Shown here in pieces: positions 1 through 6,212 of a DNA stretch of 8,539 bases. This DNA is from DAOVRL01 sp964459805. GTDB taxonomy: Bacteria; Planctomycetota; Phycisphaerae; Sedimentisphaerales; Anaerobacaceae. The stretch covers positions 1 to 8,539 of the forward strand of contig CAYWOD010000157.1 of the NCBI GenBank assembly GCA_964459805.1, in the 5' to 3' direction. The notes beneath the pieces were generated by a model, which saw nothing but the letters and a program-made list of their open reading frames with translations, did no database searches and had not been told where the DNA came from. Position 1 is the first letter of the stretch. Every line of letters begins with the position of its first letter. Both the position numbers and the translations under genes were made by a program.

Positions 1-561
1 GGCGGCGTCGCTCAAATCAACGTCGGGGCTGCGAGTGAGGCGGAAATGAAGGAGCGCAAGGCCCGCATCGAGGACGCGCTGCACGCCACCAGAGCAGCCA
101 TCGAGGAAGGTATTGTTCCGGGCGGCGGCGTGGCCCTGATTCGCTGCATCGATGCGGTCGGGAAGCTCAAACTCAAAGGCGACGAAAAAACCGGCGCGGA
201 CATTTTAGCCAAGTCGCTTAAGATGCCCTGCTACTACATCGCGTACAACGCCGGAGCGACGCCAAATCTCGTTGTCAACAAGGTGACAAAGGGCAAAGGC
301 GGCTTCGGCTACAACGCCGATGCAGACAAGTACGAAGATTTGCTCGAGGCCGGAATTATCGACCCGGCTAAGGTGACGAGAATCGCTCTGCAGAACGCTG
401 CAAGCATTGCCGGTCTGCTGCTGACGACCGATTGCTTAGTCACCGAGAAGCCGCAGGAGAAGCCCGCGATGGGCCCCGGCGGCCCCGCTGGAATGGATCC
501 CGGAATGGGCGACATGGGCGGCATGGGCGGCATGGGCGGCGGTATGGGAATGGGTATGTAG
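1..561 (+). CDS. groEL: Chaperonin GroEL, first paralogue (5'-truncated by window edge)
   Basis: This is the C-terminal 186 residues of a 60-kDa chaperonin, the ATP-driven folding chamber that works with GroES in the cytoplasm. The reading frame is open from base 1. It begins at the GGVA segment that corresponds to about residue 374 of E. coli GroEL, so roughly two thirds of the gene lies outside the window. Visible hallmarks are EAEMKERKARIEDALHATRAA, whose Asp (codon 73-75) matches the catalytic Asp398 of E. coli; the PGGGVAL loop; GYNA near the adenine pocket; the GIIDPAKVTR segment; and a Gly/Met-rich tail. It is clearly distinct from the complete groEL at 2996-4624. Whether it has its own groES upstream cannot be seen. 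The family assignment is certain; only the gene's 5' part is unknown. Confidence 0.97.
   Translation, partial: GGVAQINVGAASEAEMKERKARIEDALHATRAAIEEGIVPGGGVALIRCIDAVGKLKLKGDEKTGADILAKSLKMPCYYIAYNAGATPNLVVNKVTKGKGGFGYNADADKYEDLLEAGIIDPAKVTRIALQNAASIAGLLLTTDCLVTEKPQEKPAMGPGGPAGMDPGMGDMGGMGGMGGGMGMGM
493..558 (+). repeat. GGM-repeat tail coding region of the first GroEL
   Basis: The last 22 codons read as Met-Asp-Pro-Gly-Met followed by Gly-Gly-Met-type repeats. At the DNA level this is a near-tandem GGCATGGGC repeat at about 511-540. In the GroEL family this flexible tail projects into the folding chamber and affects substrate retention and cycling. The second groEL in this window lacks it. Confidence 0.9.
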
Positions 562-630
562 GATTGGCGAAACCGCAGCACTGAAGCTTAAGATATTGTT
601 CTGCGAGACAATCAGTCAGTGAGGACGAAA

Positions 631-2499
631 ATGGATAAGGGACGAATCTTGGTGCGTAGCTATTTGTGGCTACGGACGTATGCAGTTCTGGCTGCGTTTG
701 CTGCTGTGCTGGTATTTGTCTTGTTCTGGTTAGGCTGCAAAAGCGCGCGGGCGCAATCACCGCGTGCGGAGTCAGTTGAGCAGGTGGGCAAGGATGAGCG
801 GATGGAGTGGTGGCGAGAGGCGCGATTCGGGATGTTCATTCACTGGGGCCTGTACGCAGTGCCGGCCGGCGAATGGAAGGGCAAGAGGATCGGGGGCATT
901 GGCGAGTGGATTATGGAAAATGCCGACATCCCCGTGGCCGAGTATGAGAAGCTCGCCGGGCGGTTCAATCCGGTGAATTTCAACGCCAACGAGTGGGTGA
1001 GCATCGCCAAGAACGCCGGGATGAAATACATCGTTATCACATCCAAGCACCACGACGGCTTTTGCCTGTGGGACTCGAAGGTCACGAATTACGATATTAT
1101 TGATGCTTCGCCTTTCAAGCGTGACATACTCGCAGAGCTTTCGACGGCGTGCAAGAAACAGGGCGTCCGGCTTTGCTTCTATCACTCGATAATGGACTGG
1201 CATCACGCTGACGCCCAGGCGCCTTTCTATCCGAACTATAACGACGGCAGTCGCTCGAATCCCAATTTCAAGCGATACGCGGAAGATTATATGAAACCGC
1301 AGCTCAAGGAGCTGATAACAAAGTACGGACCTCTTGGGGTGCTGTGGTTCGACGGCGAATGGATAAGAGACTGGACCGAGCCGCAGGGCAAAGACCTGTA
1401 TAATTACGTTCGCGGCCTTCAGCCAGACATCATTATAAACAACCGTGTCGGCAAGGGGCGCAAAGGGATGGAAGGCCTCAATAGGGACGACCAGGAATAC
1501 GCGGGCGACTTCGGCACTCCGGAGCAGCAGATACCGGCGAAGGGTCTGCCTGGCGTCGATTGGGAATCGTGTATGACGATGAACAACACCTGGGGCTACA
1601 AATCCTACGACGACAACTGGAAATCGCCGGAGGACCTGCTTCGGAAGCTGGCGGATATCGCGAGCAAGGGCGGCAATTTCCTGCTGAACGTCGGACCGAC
1701 AGCCGAGGGACTTATCCCCGGCCCCAGTGCTGAACGTTTGGGCGCTATGGGCGAGTGGATGAAGGTAAACGGTGAGAGTATTTACGGCACAACGGCCAGC
1801 CCTATCGGCAAAGTCCCGTGGGGACGATGCACGGCGAAAGCCGGCAAGCTGTATCTTCACGTTTTCGACTGGCCGAGCGACGGCAGCCTGCAAGTGCAGG
1901 GCCTCAAGAGCAAGGTCGAGTGGGCTTACCGCTTGGCCGACAAGAAGCGCACCGGTCTGCTGGTGTCCACCGTGCTCGGTGACAGCGGTCTTGCGGTTGA
2001 GATTACTGTACCTAAGGCGGTGCCGGATCCTATCAACAGCGTGATCGTTCTGGAAATCGCGGGTGAGCCCGCGATGGCCGGACCCTGCCGAGCGAGCAAA
2101 GATGGGTCGTTTGGCCTGCGGGCAGCCGATGCGGTGGTTCACGGGGAGACTGCGAGGTACGAGTCGGGCGGCGGCAAGGACAACATCGGCTACTGGACGA
2201 ACCTGTCCGATTACGTAGCGTGGAGCTTCGAGATAGAAAAGCCCGGGACGTTCAATGTCGAAATCACATTCGCGTGTGCGGCGGGCTTCGGCGGCAGCGA
2301 GTACGCGGTTTCGGCGGCGGACCAGGAACTTGCCGGCAAGGTCCGTGAGACCAGCGGCTGGGCCAATTTTGTTAGCGACAAGCTCGGCAGCATCAAGATA
2401 AGCAAGTCGGGGACGTATTTGCTGACGGTCAAGCCCAAGACAAAACCCGGAGGCGCGGTAATGAATCTAAAGTCGGTACGGCTTGTTCCGGCAAAGTGA
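631..2499 (+). CDS. Putative secreted/lipoprotein alpha-L-fucosidase, glycoside hydrolase family 29
   Basis: A 622-residue enzyme expected to hydrolyse terminal alpha-L-fucose from glycans by a retaining mechanism. The N-terminus has a long hydrophobic stretch ending in LGCK, a lipobox with Cys at residue 36, so it is probably exported and possibly lipid-anchored. The GH29 catalytic domain covers roughly residues 45-400. It shows the FGMFIHWG motif (His71), SKHHDGF (His140/His141), FYHSIMDWHH, and LWFDGEW, whose Asp241 fits the family nucleophile. Residues about 470-620 form a Gly- and beta-rich module (NIGYWTNLSDYVAWSFEI and onward) that resembles an accessory carbohydrate-binding domain. 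I start at ATG 631 because GAGG at 621-624 gives a normal ribosome site; the in-frame GTG at 619 has none. It lies between two chaperonin genes with no functional link, so it may be an insertion. The family is secure, substrate linkage is not. Confidence 0.93.
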   Translation: MDKGRILVRSYLWLRTYAVLAAFAAVLVFVLFWLGCKSARAQSPRAESVEQVGKDERMEWWREARFGMFIHWGLYAVPAGEWKGKRIGGIGEWIMENADIPVAEYEKLAGRFNPVNFNANEWVSIAKNAGMKYIVITSKHHDGFCLWDSKVTNYDIIDASPFKRDILAELSTACKKQGVRLCFYHSIMDWHHADAQAPFYPNYNDGSRSNPNFKRYAEDYMKPQLKELITKYGPLGVLWFDGEWIRDWTEPQGKDLYNYVRGLQPDIIINNRVGKGRKGMEGLNRDDQEYAGDFGTPEQQIPAKGLPGVDWESCMTMNNTWGYKSYDDNWKSPEDLLRKLADIASKGGNFLLNVGPTAEGLIPGPSAERLGAMGEWMKVNGESIYGTTASPIGKVPWGRCTAKAGKLYLHVFDWPSDGSLQVQGLKSKVEWAYRLADKKRTGLLVSTVLGDSGLAVEITVPKAVPDPINSVIVLEIAGEPAMAGPCRASKDGSFGLRAADAVVHGETARYESGGGKDNIGYWTNLSDYVAWSFEIEKPGTFNVEITFACAAGFGGSEYAVSAADQELAGKVRETSGWANFVSDKLGSIKISKSGTYLLTVKPKTKPGGAVMNLKSVRLVPAK

Positions 2500-2506
2500 C
2501 GACAAA

Positions 2507-2523
2507 CCACACCGGAGGTGTGG
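2507..2523 (+). other. Perfect 7-bp hairpin between fucosidase and groES
   Basis: CCACACC-GGA-GGTGTGG is a perfect inverted repeat with a 3-nt loop, starting 8 bases after the fucosidase stop. No T-run follows, so it is not a standard intrinsic terminator. It may be an mRNA-stabilising or processing hairpin, or chance. The 84-base gap also holds a weak promoter-like pair (TTGTGA 2530-2535, TATTAT 2555-2560, 19-nt spacing) and no CIRCE element. Confidence 0.45.
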
Positions 2524-2583
2524 AAGAAGTTGTGAAGTCAAAAGTCAACAAGAGTATTATCACGAGAAATAAAGGAGTGAGCT

Positions 2584-2874
2584 ATGAAACTTAGACCCCT
2601 GGATGATAGAATTGTTATCAAGCAATCGGAAGCGGAAGAGAAGACGACGGGCGGAATTATTCTGCCGGACAGCGCGAAGGAAAAGCCTCACATCGGTAAG
2701 GTAATCGCGATTGGTCCGGGAAAGCTGCTGGACGACGGCAAACGCGCCAAGATGTCGGTGAAGAAGAACGACAAAGTGATCTACGCCAAATACATCGGCA
2801 GCGAGGTCGAAATCGACAACGAACAATACGTAATTCTCAAGGAAAGCGACGTTCTGGGAATTGTCGAGAAGTAA
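2584..2874 (+). CDS. groES: Co-chaperonin GroES (Cpn10)
   Basis: A 96-residue protein, the normal GroES length, which forms the heptameric lid of the GroEL chamber. The family pattern is continuous: KLRPLDDRIVIK at the N-terminus, the mobile loop that contacts GroEL (about residues 17-33, with TTGGIILPDSA), then the KPHIGKVIAIGPG strand, the VKKNDKVIYAKYIGSEVEID core and the C-terminal ILKESDVLGIVE. AAAGGAG at 2571-2577 lies 6 bases before the ATG and is a strong ribosome site. groEL2 follows after a 121-base gap that holds repeat-like sequence, so the two are probably one transcript. No truncation or missing segment is seen. Confidence 0.98.
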   Translation: MKLRPLDDRIVIKQSEAEEKTTGGIILPDSAKEKPHIGKVIAIGPGKLLDDGKRAKMSVKKNDKVIYAKYIGSEVEIDNEQYVILKESDVLGIVEK

Positions 2875-2880
2875 TATTGC

Positions 2881-2957
2881 CACGAAGGCACAAAGACACA
2901 AAAAAGAACGCAAGAATGGTTGAAGAGTAGAACTGGTACGAAGGCACGAACGAAAGA
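2881..2957 (+). repeat. Degenerate octamer-type spacer repeat between groES and groEL2
   Basis: The spacer starts with roughly 8-base periodic units (cacgaagg, cacaaaga, cacaaaaa). The 10-mer ACGAAGGCAC occurs twice, at 2882-2891 and 2938-2947, exactly 56 bases apart. The complementary strand gives the kind of 'FLCLCAFVA' spurious peptide that I recall from dispersed intergenic repeats of planctomycete and other environmental genomes. It codes for nothing on the + strand. A 5-bp AT-rich hairpin (TATTA 2965-2969, TAATA 2977-2981) follows it, just before the groEL2 ribosome site. Confidence 0.5.
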
Positions 2958-2995
2958 ACAAGAATATTAGAGTGCATAATACGAGGTGATACAAA

Positions 2996-4624
2996 ATGGC
3001 AAAGCAATTGATGTTTGACGATACAGCGCGAGCGCAGTTGAAAGACGGGCTGAGTCAATTGGCCAAGGCGGTGAAAGTGACGTTGGGGCCGACCGGCAGA
3101 AACGTTATCCTGCATAAGAGCTGGGGCTCTCCGAAGGTTACGAAAGATGGCGTTTCGGTCAGTAAGGAGATTGAGCTGCCCGAGCCGTTCAAGAACATGG
3201 GCGCCAAGATGGTCAACGAGGTGGCGAGCAAGACGTCGGACGTTGTGGGTGACGGTACGACGACATCAACGGTGCTTGCCGAGGCGATATATGCCGAGGG
3301 TTTAAGGCACGTAACGGCAGGGGCCAACCCGATGGCGATTCAGCGTGGGATCAACAAGGCCGCGAAAGTCGCCGCCGATTTTATCGAGTCGGTAAGCGTC
3401 CCAGTCAAGGGTCACGATGACATTGCGAAGGTGGCTACAATCAGCGCCAACAACGACCAGAAGGTCGGCAATATCTTAGCCGATGCCTTTGACAGCGTCG
3501 GGACAGAGGGCGTTATCGAGGTCGAAGAAGGCAAGGCGATGGAAAGCGAGCTGAACGTTGTCGAGGGCATGCAGTTCGAGAAAGGTTACATATCGCCCTA
3601 CTTTATGACCGACCCCAATACTCTCGAGTCGGTTCTCGAAGAGGCCTATATCCTTCTGCACGAGAAGAAGATCTCGAACGTTCGGGAGATTATTCCACTG
3701 TTAGAAAAGATCGCACAGGTCGGGCGGCCGCTGCTGATTGTGGCCGAAGACGTTGAGGGTGAGGCGTTGGCGGCGATGGTTATTAACCGTCTGCAGGGCG
3801 TGCTGAAGATTTGTGCGGTCAAGGCTCCCGGCTTCGGGGACCGCAGAAAGGCGATGTTGGGCGATTTAGGCATCGCGACCGGCGGACAGGTGATAACCGA
3901 AGACCTGGGTATCAAGATCGAGAGCCTCGAGCTCTCCCAATTAGGTCAGGCCAAGAAGATCGTTGTCGATAAGGACGCGACAACGATAATCGAAGGGGCC
4001 GGCAAGAAGAAAGATGTTACCGCCCGATGCGATCAAATCCGCGGGCAAATCGAAAAGAGCACGAGCGACTACGACCGCGAAAAGCTGCAGGAGCGTCTGG
4101 CCAAGCTGACCGGCGGAGTTGCGGTCATTAACGCCGGCGCGGCAACCGAAACGGAAATGAAGGAGCGCAAGGACCTGTTGGAGGACGCGCTTCACGCCAC
4201 GAGAGCAGCAGCACAAGAAGGCGTTGTCGCCGGGGGCGGCGTTGTTTTCCTGCGTGCCATCGCTGAGGTGCAAAAGGCCAGAGCGAAGGTCAGGGGCGAC
4301 GAGAAGATCGGCTTTGACATCGTGACCAATGCGCTCAAGGCGCCGACGATGCAAATCGTGGATAATTCCGGCGAGCCGGGTGACGTTGTTGTCGCTCAGC
4401 TTCTGGAAAAGCCGGCTAAGAGCAAGAATATCGGCTATGATGCCAATACCGGTGAGTTTGTCGATATGTTCAAGGCCGGGATTATCGACCCTGCGAAGGT
4501 CGCCAGGACCGCGCTGGAGATGGCCGCTTCGGTAGCTGGGCTAATGCTGACTACGAACGTGCTCGTAACCGAGCTCAAGGACGAGGACAAGGACGAAGAG
4601 CCGATAGCAGGATCGGTGAGATAA
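2996..4624 (+). CDS. groEL: Chaperonin GroEL, second paralogue (complete, no GGM tail)
   Basis: A full-length 542-residue 60-kDa chaperonin. ATP-site elements are present: VTLGPTGRNV near residue 30, VTKDGVSVSKEIEL near 50, VGDGTTTSTVLAE near 85, and EDALHATRAA with the hydrolytic Asp. The apical domain holds GMQFEKGYISPYF, the ISNVREIIPLLE helix and VKAPGFGDRRKAML, all standard contacts for substrate and GroES. The ATG is fixed by GAGGTGAT at 2983-2990 and by the family's MAKQLMF-type start. It lies 121 bases after groES, so groES-groEL2 is the functional pair. The end is odd: the GGM tail is replaced by KDEDKDEEPIAGSVR, a charged sequence, although the core is complete. This suggests a specialised paralogue rather than a decayed one, because all catalytic positions I can identify are intact. 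Confidence 0.97.
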   Translation: MAKQLMFDDTARAQLKDGLSQLAKAVKVTLGPTGRNVILHKSWGSPKVTKDGVSVSKEIELPEPFKNMGAKMVNEVASKTSDVVGDGTTTSTVLAEAIYAEGLRHVTAGANPMAIQRGINKAAKVAADFIESVSVPVKGHDDIAKVATISANNDQKVGNILADAFDSVGTEGVIEVEEGKAMESELNVVEGMQFEKGYISPYFMTDPNTLESVLEEAYILLHEKKISNVREIIPLLEKIAQVGRPLLIVAEDVEGEALAAMVINRLQGVLKICAVKAPGFGDRRKAMLGDLGIATGGQVITEDLGIKIESLELSQLGQAKKIVVDKDATTIIEGAGKKKDVTARCDQIRGQIEKSTSDYDREKLQERLAKLTGGVAVINAGAATETEMKERKDLLEDALHATRAAAQEGVVAGGGVVFLRAIAEVQKARAKVRGDEKIGFDIVTNALKAPTMQIVDNSGEPGDVVVAQLLEKPAKSKNIGYDANTGEFVDMFKAGIIDPAKVARTALEMAASVAGLMLTTNVLVTELKDEDKDEEPIAGSVR

Positions 4625-4631
4625 GTTCGGA

Positions 4632-4664
4632 TTTCGTATTGCGTATTGCGTATCGCGTGTCGCG
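4632..4664 (+). repeat. Left inverted repeat of the IVP cassette, heptamer array
   Basis: It pairs with 5035-5067: 27 of 33 positions are complementary, and the inner 18 bases (4647-4664 with 5035-5052) match except for one G/T position that would be a G-U pair in RNA. Inside it is a run of four heptamers at 4636-4663 (GTATTGC, GTATTGC, GTATCGC, GTGTCGC). The ribosome site of the cassette gene starts three bases beyond the inner end. Confidence 0.85.
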
Positions 4665-4680
4665 ACGGGAGATAGGGAAT

Positions 4681-5034
4681 ATGGGAATAAAAAGGTACAG
4701 GGACCTGGACATCTGGAAAAAAGCTATTGAGTTAGTTAAGGATATATATAGATCGACGGAGGAGTTTCCGAAACAGGAGAACTACGGGCTGGTCAGCCAG
4801 ATGAGGCGTTCGGCGATTTCCATACCTTCTAATGTTGCAGAAGGTTTCAGGCGATACCATAACAAGGAGTACAGGCAGTTTTTGTATGTGTCGTTGGGAA
4901 GCTGCGCCGAACTGGAGACGCAGATAACGATAGCAAAAGAGCTCAAGTATATGAGACAAGACACGGAGACCAAATTGCTTGAGAAGTTGGACCACATTTG
5001 TCGGATGACCTCGAATCTAATTAAAAAACTCTAA
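4681..5034 (+). CDS. Four-helix-bundle protein, 23S rRNA intervening-sequence protein (IVP) family
   Basis: A 117-residue, all-helical, basic protein. It matches the IVP/four-helix-bundle family along its whole length: YRDLDIWKKAIELVKDIY (helix 1), FPKQENYGLVSQMRRSAISIPSNVAEGFRR (helix 2 with the very typical SIPSNVAEG turn), KEYRQFLYVSLGSCAELETQI (helix 3) and a C-terminal helix ending in LIKKL. Relatives are encoded in intervening sequences of 23S rRNA genes, and the Avd accessory protein of diversity-generating retroelements has the same fold; the biochemical role is not established. I start at ATG 4681 because AGGGA (4673-4677) precedes it; the in-frame TTG at 4639 would translate the inverted repeat. 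The stop codon directly abuts the right repeat. There is no functional tie to neighbouring chaperones, so it is probably a passenger. Confidence 0.93.
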   Translation: MGIKRYRDLDIWKKAIELVKDIYRSTEEFPKQENYGLVSQMRRSAISIPSNVAEGFRRYHNKEYRQFLYVSLGSCAELETQITIAKELKYMRQDTETKLLEKLDHICRMTSNLIKKL

Positions 5035-5067
5035 CGCGATACGCGATACGCACGACGAGACACGAAA
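5035..5067 (+). repeat. Right inverted repeat of the IVP cassette
   Basis: This is the reverse-complement partner of 4632-4664. It is made of degenerate heptamers at 5036-5063 (GCGATAC, GCGATAC, GCACGAC, GAGACAC). It begins on the base after the cassette gene's stop and ends two bases before the dnaJ ATG, so it occupies the place where the dnaJ ribosome site should be. Confidence 0.85.
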
Positions 5068-5069
5068 GT

Positions 5070-6212
5070 ATGGCTAAGCGGGATTATTATGAGGTTCTGG
5101 GTGTAGGCAAGGGCGCCTCCGCGGATGACATCAAGCGCGCGTACAGGCGTATGGCAATGAAGTATCACCCGGACAAGAACCCGGATGATAAAGAGGCGGA
5201 GGCGAAGTTCAAGGAGTGCGCCGAGGCTTATGAGGTCCTTAGCGACACAGATAAGCGCCAGCGTTACGATCAGTTCGGGCACGAGGGCCTTCGCGGGATG
5301 GGTATGCGTGACTATACGCATATGCGATGGCAGGACATCGGCAGCATATTCGAGGACATCCTCGGCGGCTTCGGCGGCTTTGAGGACCTGTTCGGGAGGG
5401 GGCGAAGAAGGACGGGTCGAACGGGGCCTGCGAGGGGATATGACCTGGAGACCTCGGTGGACCTGACGCTTAACGACGTTGCAGACGGGGCCGAGAAGAC
5501 TATCGAATTTACGCGCCAGGATATATGCCCGGAGTGCAACGGCAACGGCTGCGCGAAAGGCAAGATGCCGGACAAGTGTCCGGCCTGCGGCGGAAGAGGC
5601 CAGGTCGTCCGGGGCGGCGGCTTCTTCCAGATGGTATCGACGTGTCAGCAGTGCAGGGGCAGCGGGCAAGTCATCACCGACCCGTGCAAGAAATGCAGGG
5701 GCGGCGGGCGCATACCCAAGAAAAGGACGGTCAGCATCAAGATTCCGCCCGGCGTGCACGAAGGTCAGGGGATACGGGTCGCCAGCGAGGGTGAGCCGGG
5801 TCGAGGCGGCGGACCGAGAGGCGATCTGTACTGCTACGTGAGAATAAAGCCGCACGAGTTCTTAGAGCGCGACGGGAACAACCTGATTGCCCTGGTGCCA
5901 ATCAGCTTTACTCAGGCAGCGTTGGGCGCGACTATCGACGTTCCAAGCTTGAACGCCACACAAAAACTGAAGATTCCGCCGGGGACACAATACGCAAGTG
6001 TTTTTCGGATAAAGGGCAAGGGGCTGCCGGGCCTGCGAACAGGGCGAACCGGCGACCAGCTTGTGCAAATCGCCGTGGAAACGCCGAGAAGGCTAAACCA
6101 AAAACAGGAAGAGCTGCTGCGGGAATTTGCCAAGACGGAGAACAAGCGCGTTTCTCCGAAAGCCAAGACATTCTTCGAGAAACTAAAAAAGCATTTCGAT
6201 AGTATGCGATGA
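5070..6212 (+). CDS. dnaJ: Chaperone DnaJ (type I Hsp40)
   Basis: A 380-residue co-chaperone that delivers unfolded substrates to DnaK and stimulates its ATPase. Domain order is that of a full type I protein. The J domain is residues 1-70, with HPD at 33-35. A short Gly/Phe region follows (DIGSIFEDILGGFGGFEDLFG). The zinc domain has four CxxCxGxG repeats from Cys153 to Cys209 (CPECNGNG, CPACGGRG, CQQCRGSG, CKKCRGGG). The rest is the substrate-binding beta domains (GDLYCYVRIKPHEFLERDGNNL, KIPPGTQ, FRIKGKGLP) and the dimerisation end. The start MAKRDYYEVLG is canonical for the family. The ribosome site is weak (GAGA 5057-5060, nine bases away) because the IVP cassette's right repeat abuts the ATG. 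Its stop overlaps the grpE start. dnaK is not in the window. Confidence 0.98.
   Translation: MAKRDYYEVLGVGKGASADDIKRAYRRMAMKYHPDKNPDDKEAEAKFKECAEAYEVLSDTDKRQRYDQFGHEGLRGMGMRDYTHMRWQDIGSIFEDILGGFGGFEDLFGRGRRRTGRTGPARGYDLETSVDLTLNDVADGAEKTIEFTRQDICPECNGNGCAKGKMPDKCPACGGRGQVVRGGGFFQMVSTCQQCRGSGQVITDPCKKCRGGGRIPKKRTVSIKIPPGVHEGQGIRVASEGEPGRGGGPRGDLYCYVRIKPHEFLERDGNNLIALVPISFTQAALGATIDVPSLNATQKLKIPPGTQYASVFRIKGKGLPGLRTGRTGDQLVQIAVETPRRLNQKQEELLREFAKTENKRVSPKAKTFFEKLKKHFDSMR

Larger units (their letters stand above)
4632..5067. mobile_element. Putative IVP cassette: four-helix-bundle gene bracketed by inverted repeats
   Basis: The 436-base segment between groEL2 and dnaJ is delimited by inverted repeats and holds one gene that fills nearly all of it. 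Its base composition is visibly more AT-rich than the flanking chaperone genes. The arrangement (terminal stem plus a single IVP ORF) is that of the intervening sequences known from 23S rRNA genes of several bacteria, but here the host is a protein-coding operon. No target-site duplication is obvious. Movement is an inference; the structure is seen directly. Confidence 0.6.

Noticed and set aside
41..61. 21-base identity with 4152-4172 in the second groEL
   Set aside because: It encodes a highly conserved MKERK segment, so conservation suffices; no need to invoke recent gene conversion.
595..612. Bulged stem ATTG-T-TCT / AGA-CAAT after groEL1
   Set aside because: Short, with a bulge and no T-run; not convincing as a terminator.
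772..2142. Long antisense open frame (456 codons) on the - strand
   Set aside because: It lies opposite the fucosidase, whose frame holds all GH29 motifs. The antisense translation has no recognisable domain and is a shadow of GC-rich codon bias.
2530..2560. Promoter-like TTGTGA / TATTAT before groES
   Set aside because: The -35 match is poor and the spacing is 19 bases; in such AT-rich spacer this is weak evidence.
2970..2979. GAGTGC half-site resembling CIRCE before groEL2
   Set aside because: No matching TTAGCACTC lies nine bases upstream, so it is not a HrcA operator.
2560..2994. 144-codon antisense frame with Leu/Phe/Cys-rich start
   Set aside because: Covers groES and the repeat spacer; the hydrophobic peptide is what the cacgaag-type repeat gives in reverse.
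4639..4680. Upstream TTG start for the IVP gene adding 14 residues
   Set aside because: Those codons are the inverted repeat itself; the ATG at 4681 has the ribosome site and gives the family's usual length.
5031..5855. 274-codon antisense frame opposite dnaJ
   Set aside because: Complete, canonical dnaJ on the other strand explains the DNA; the antisense product looks random.
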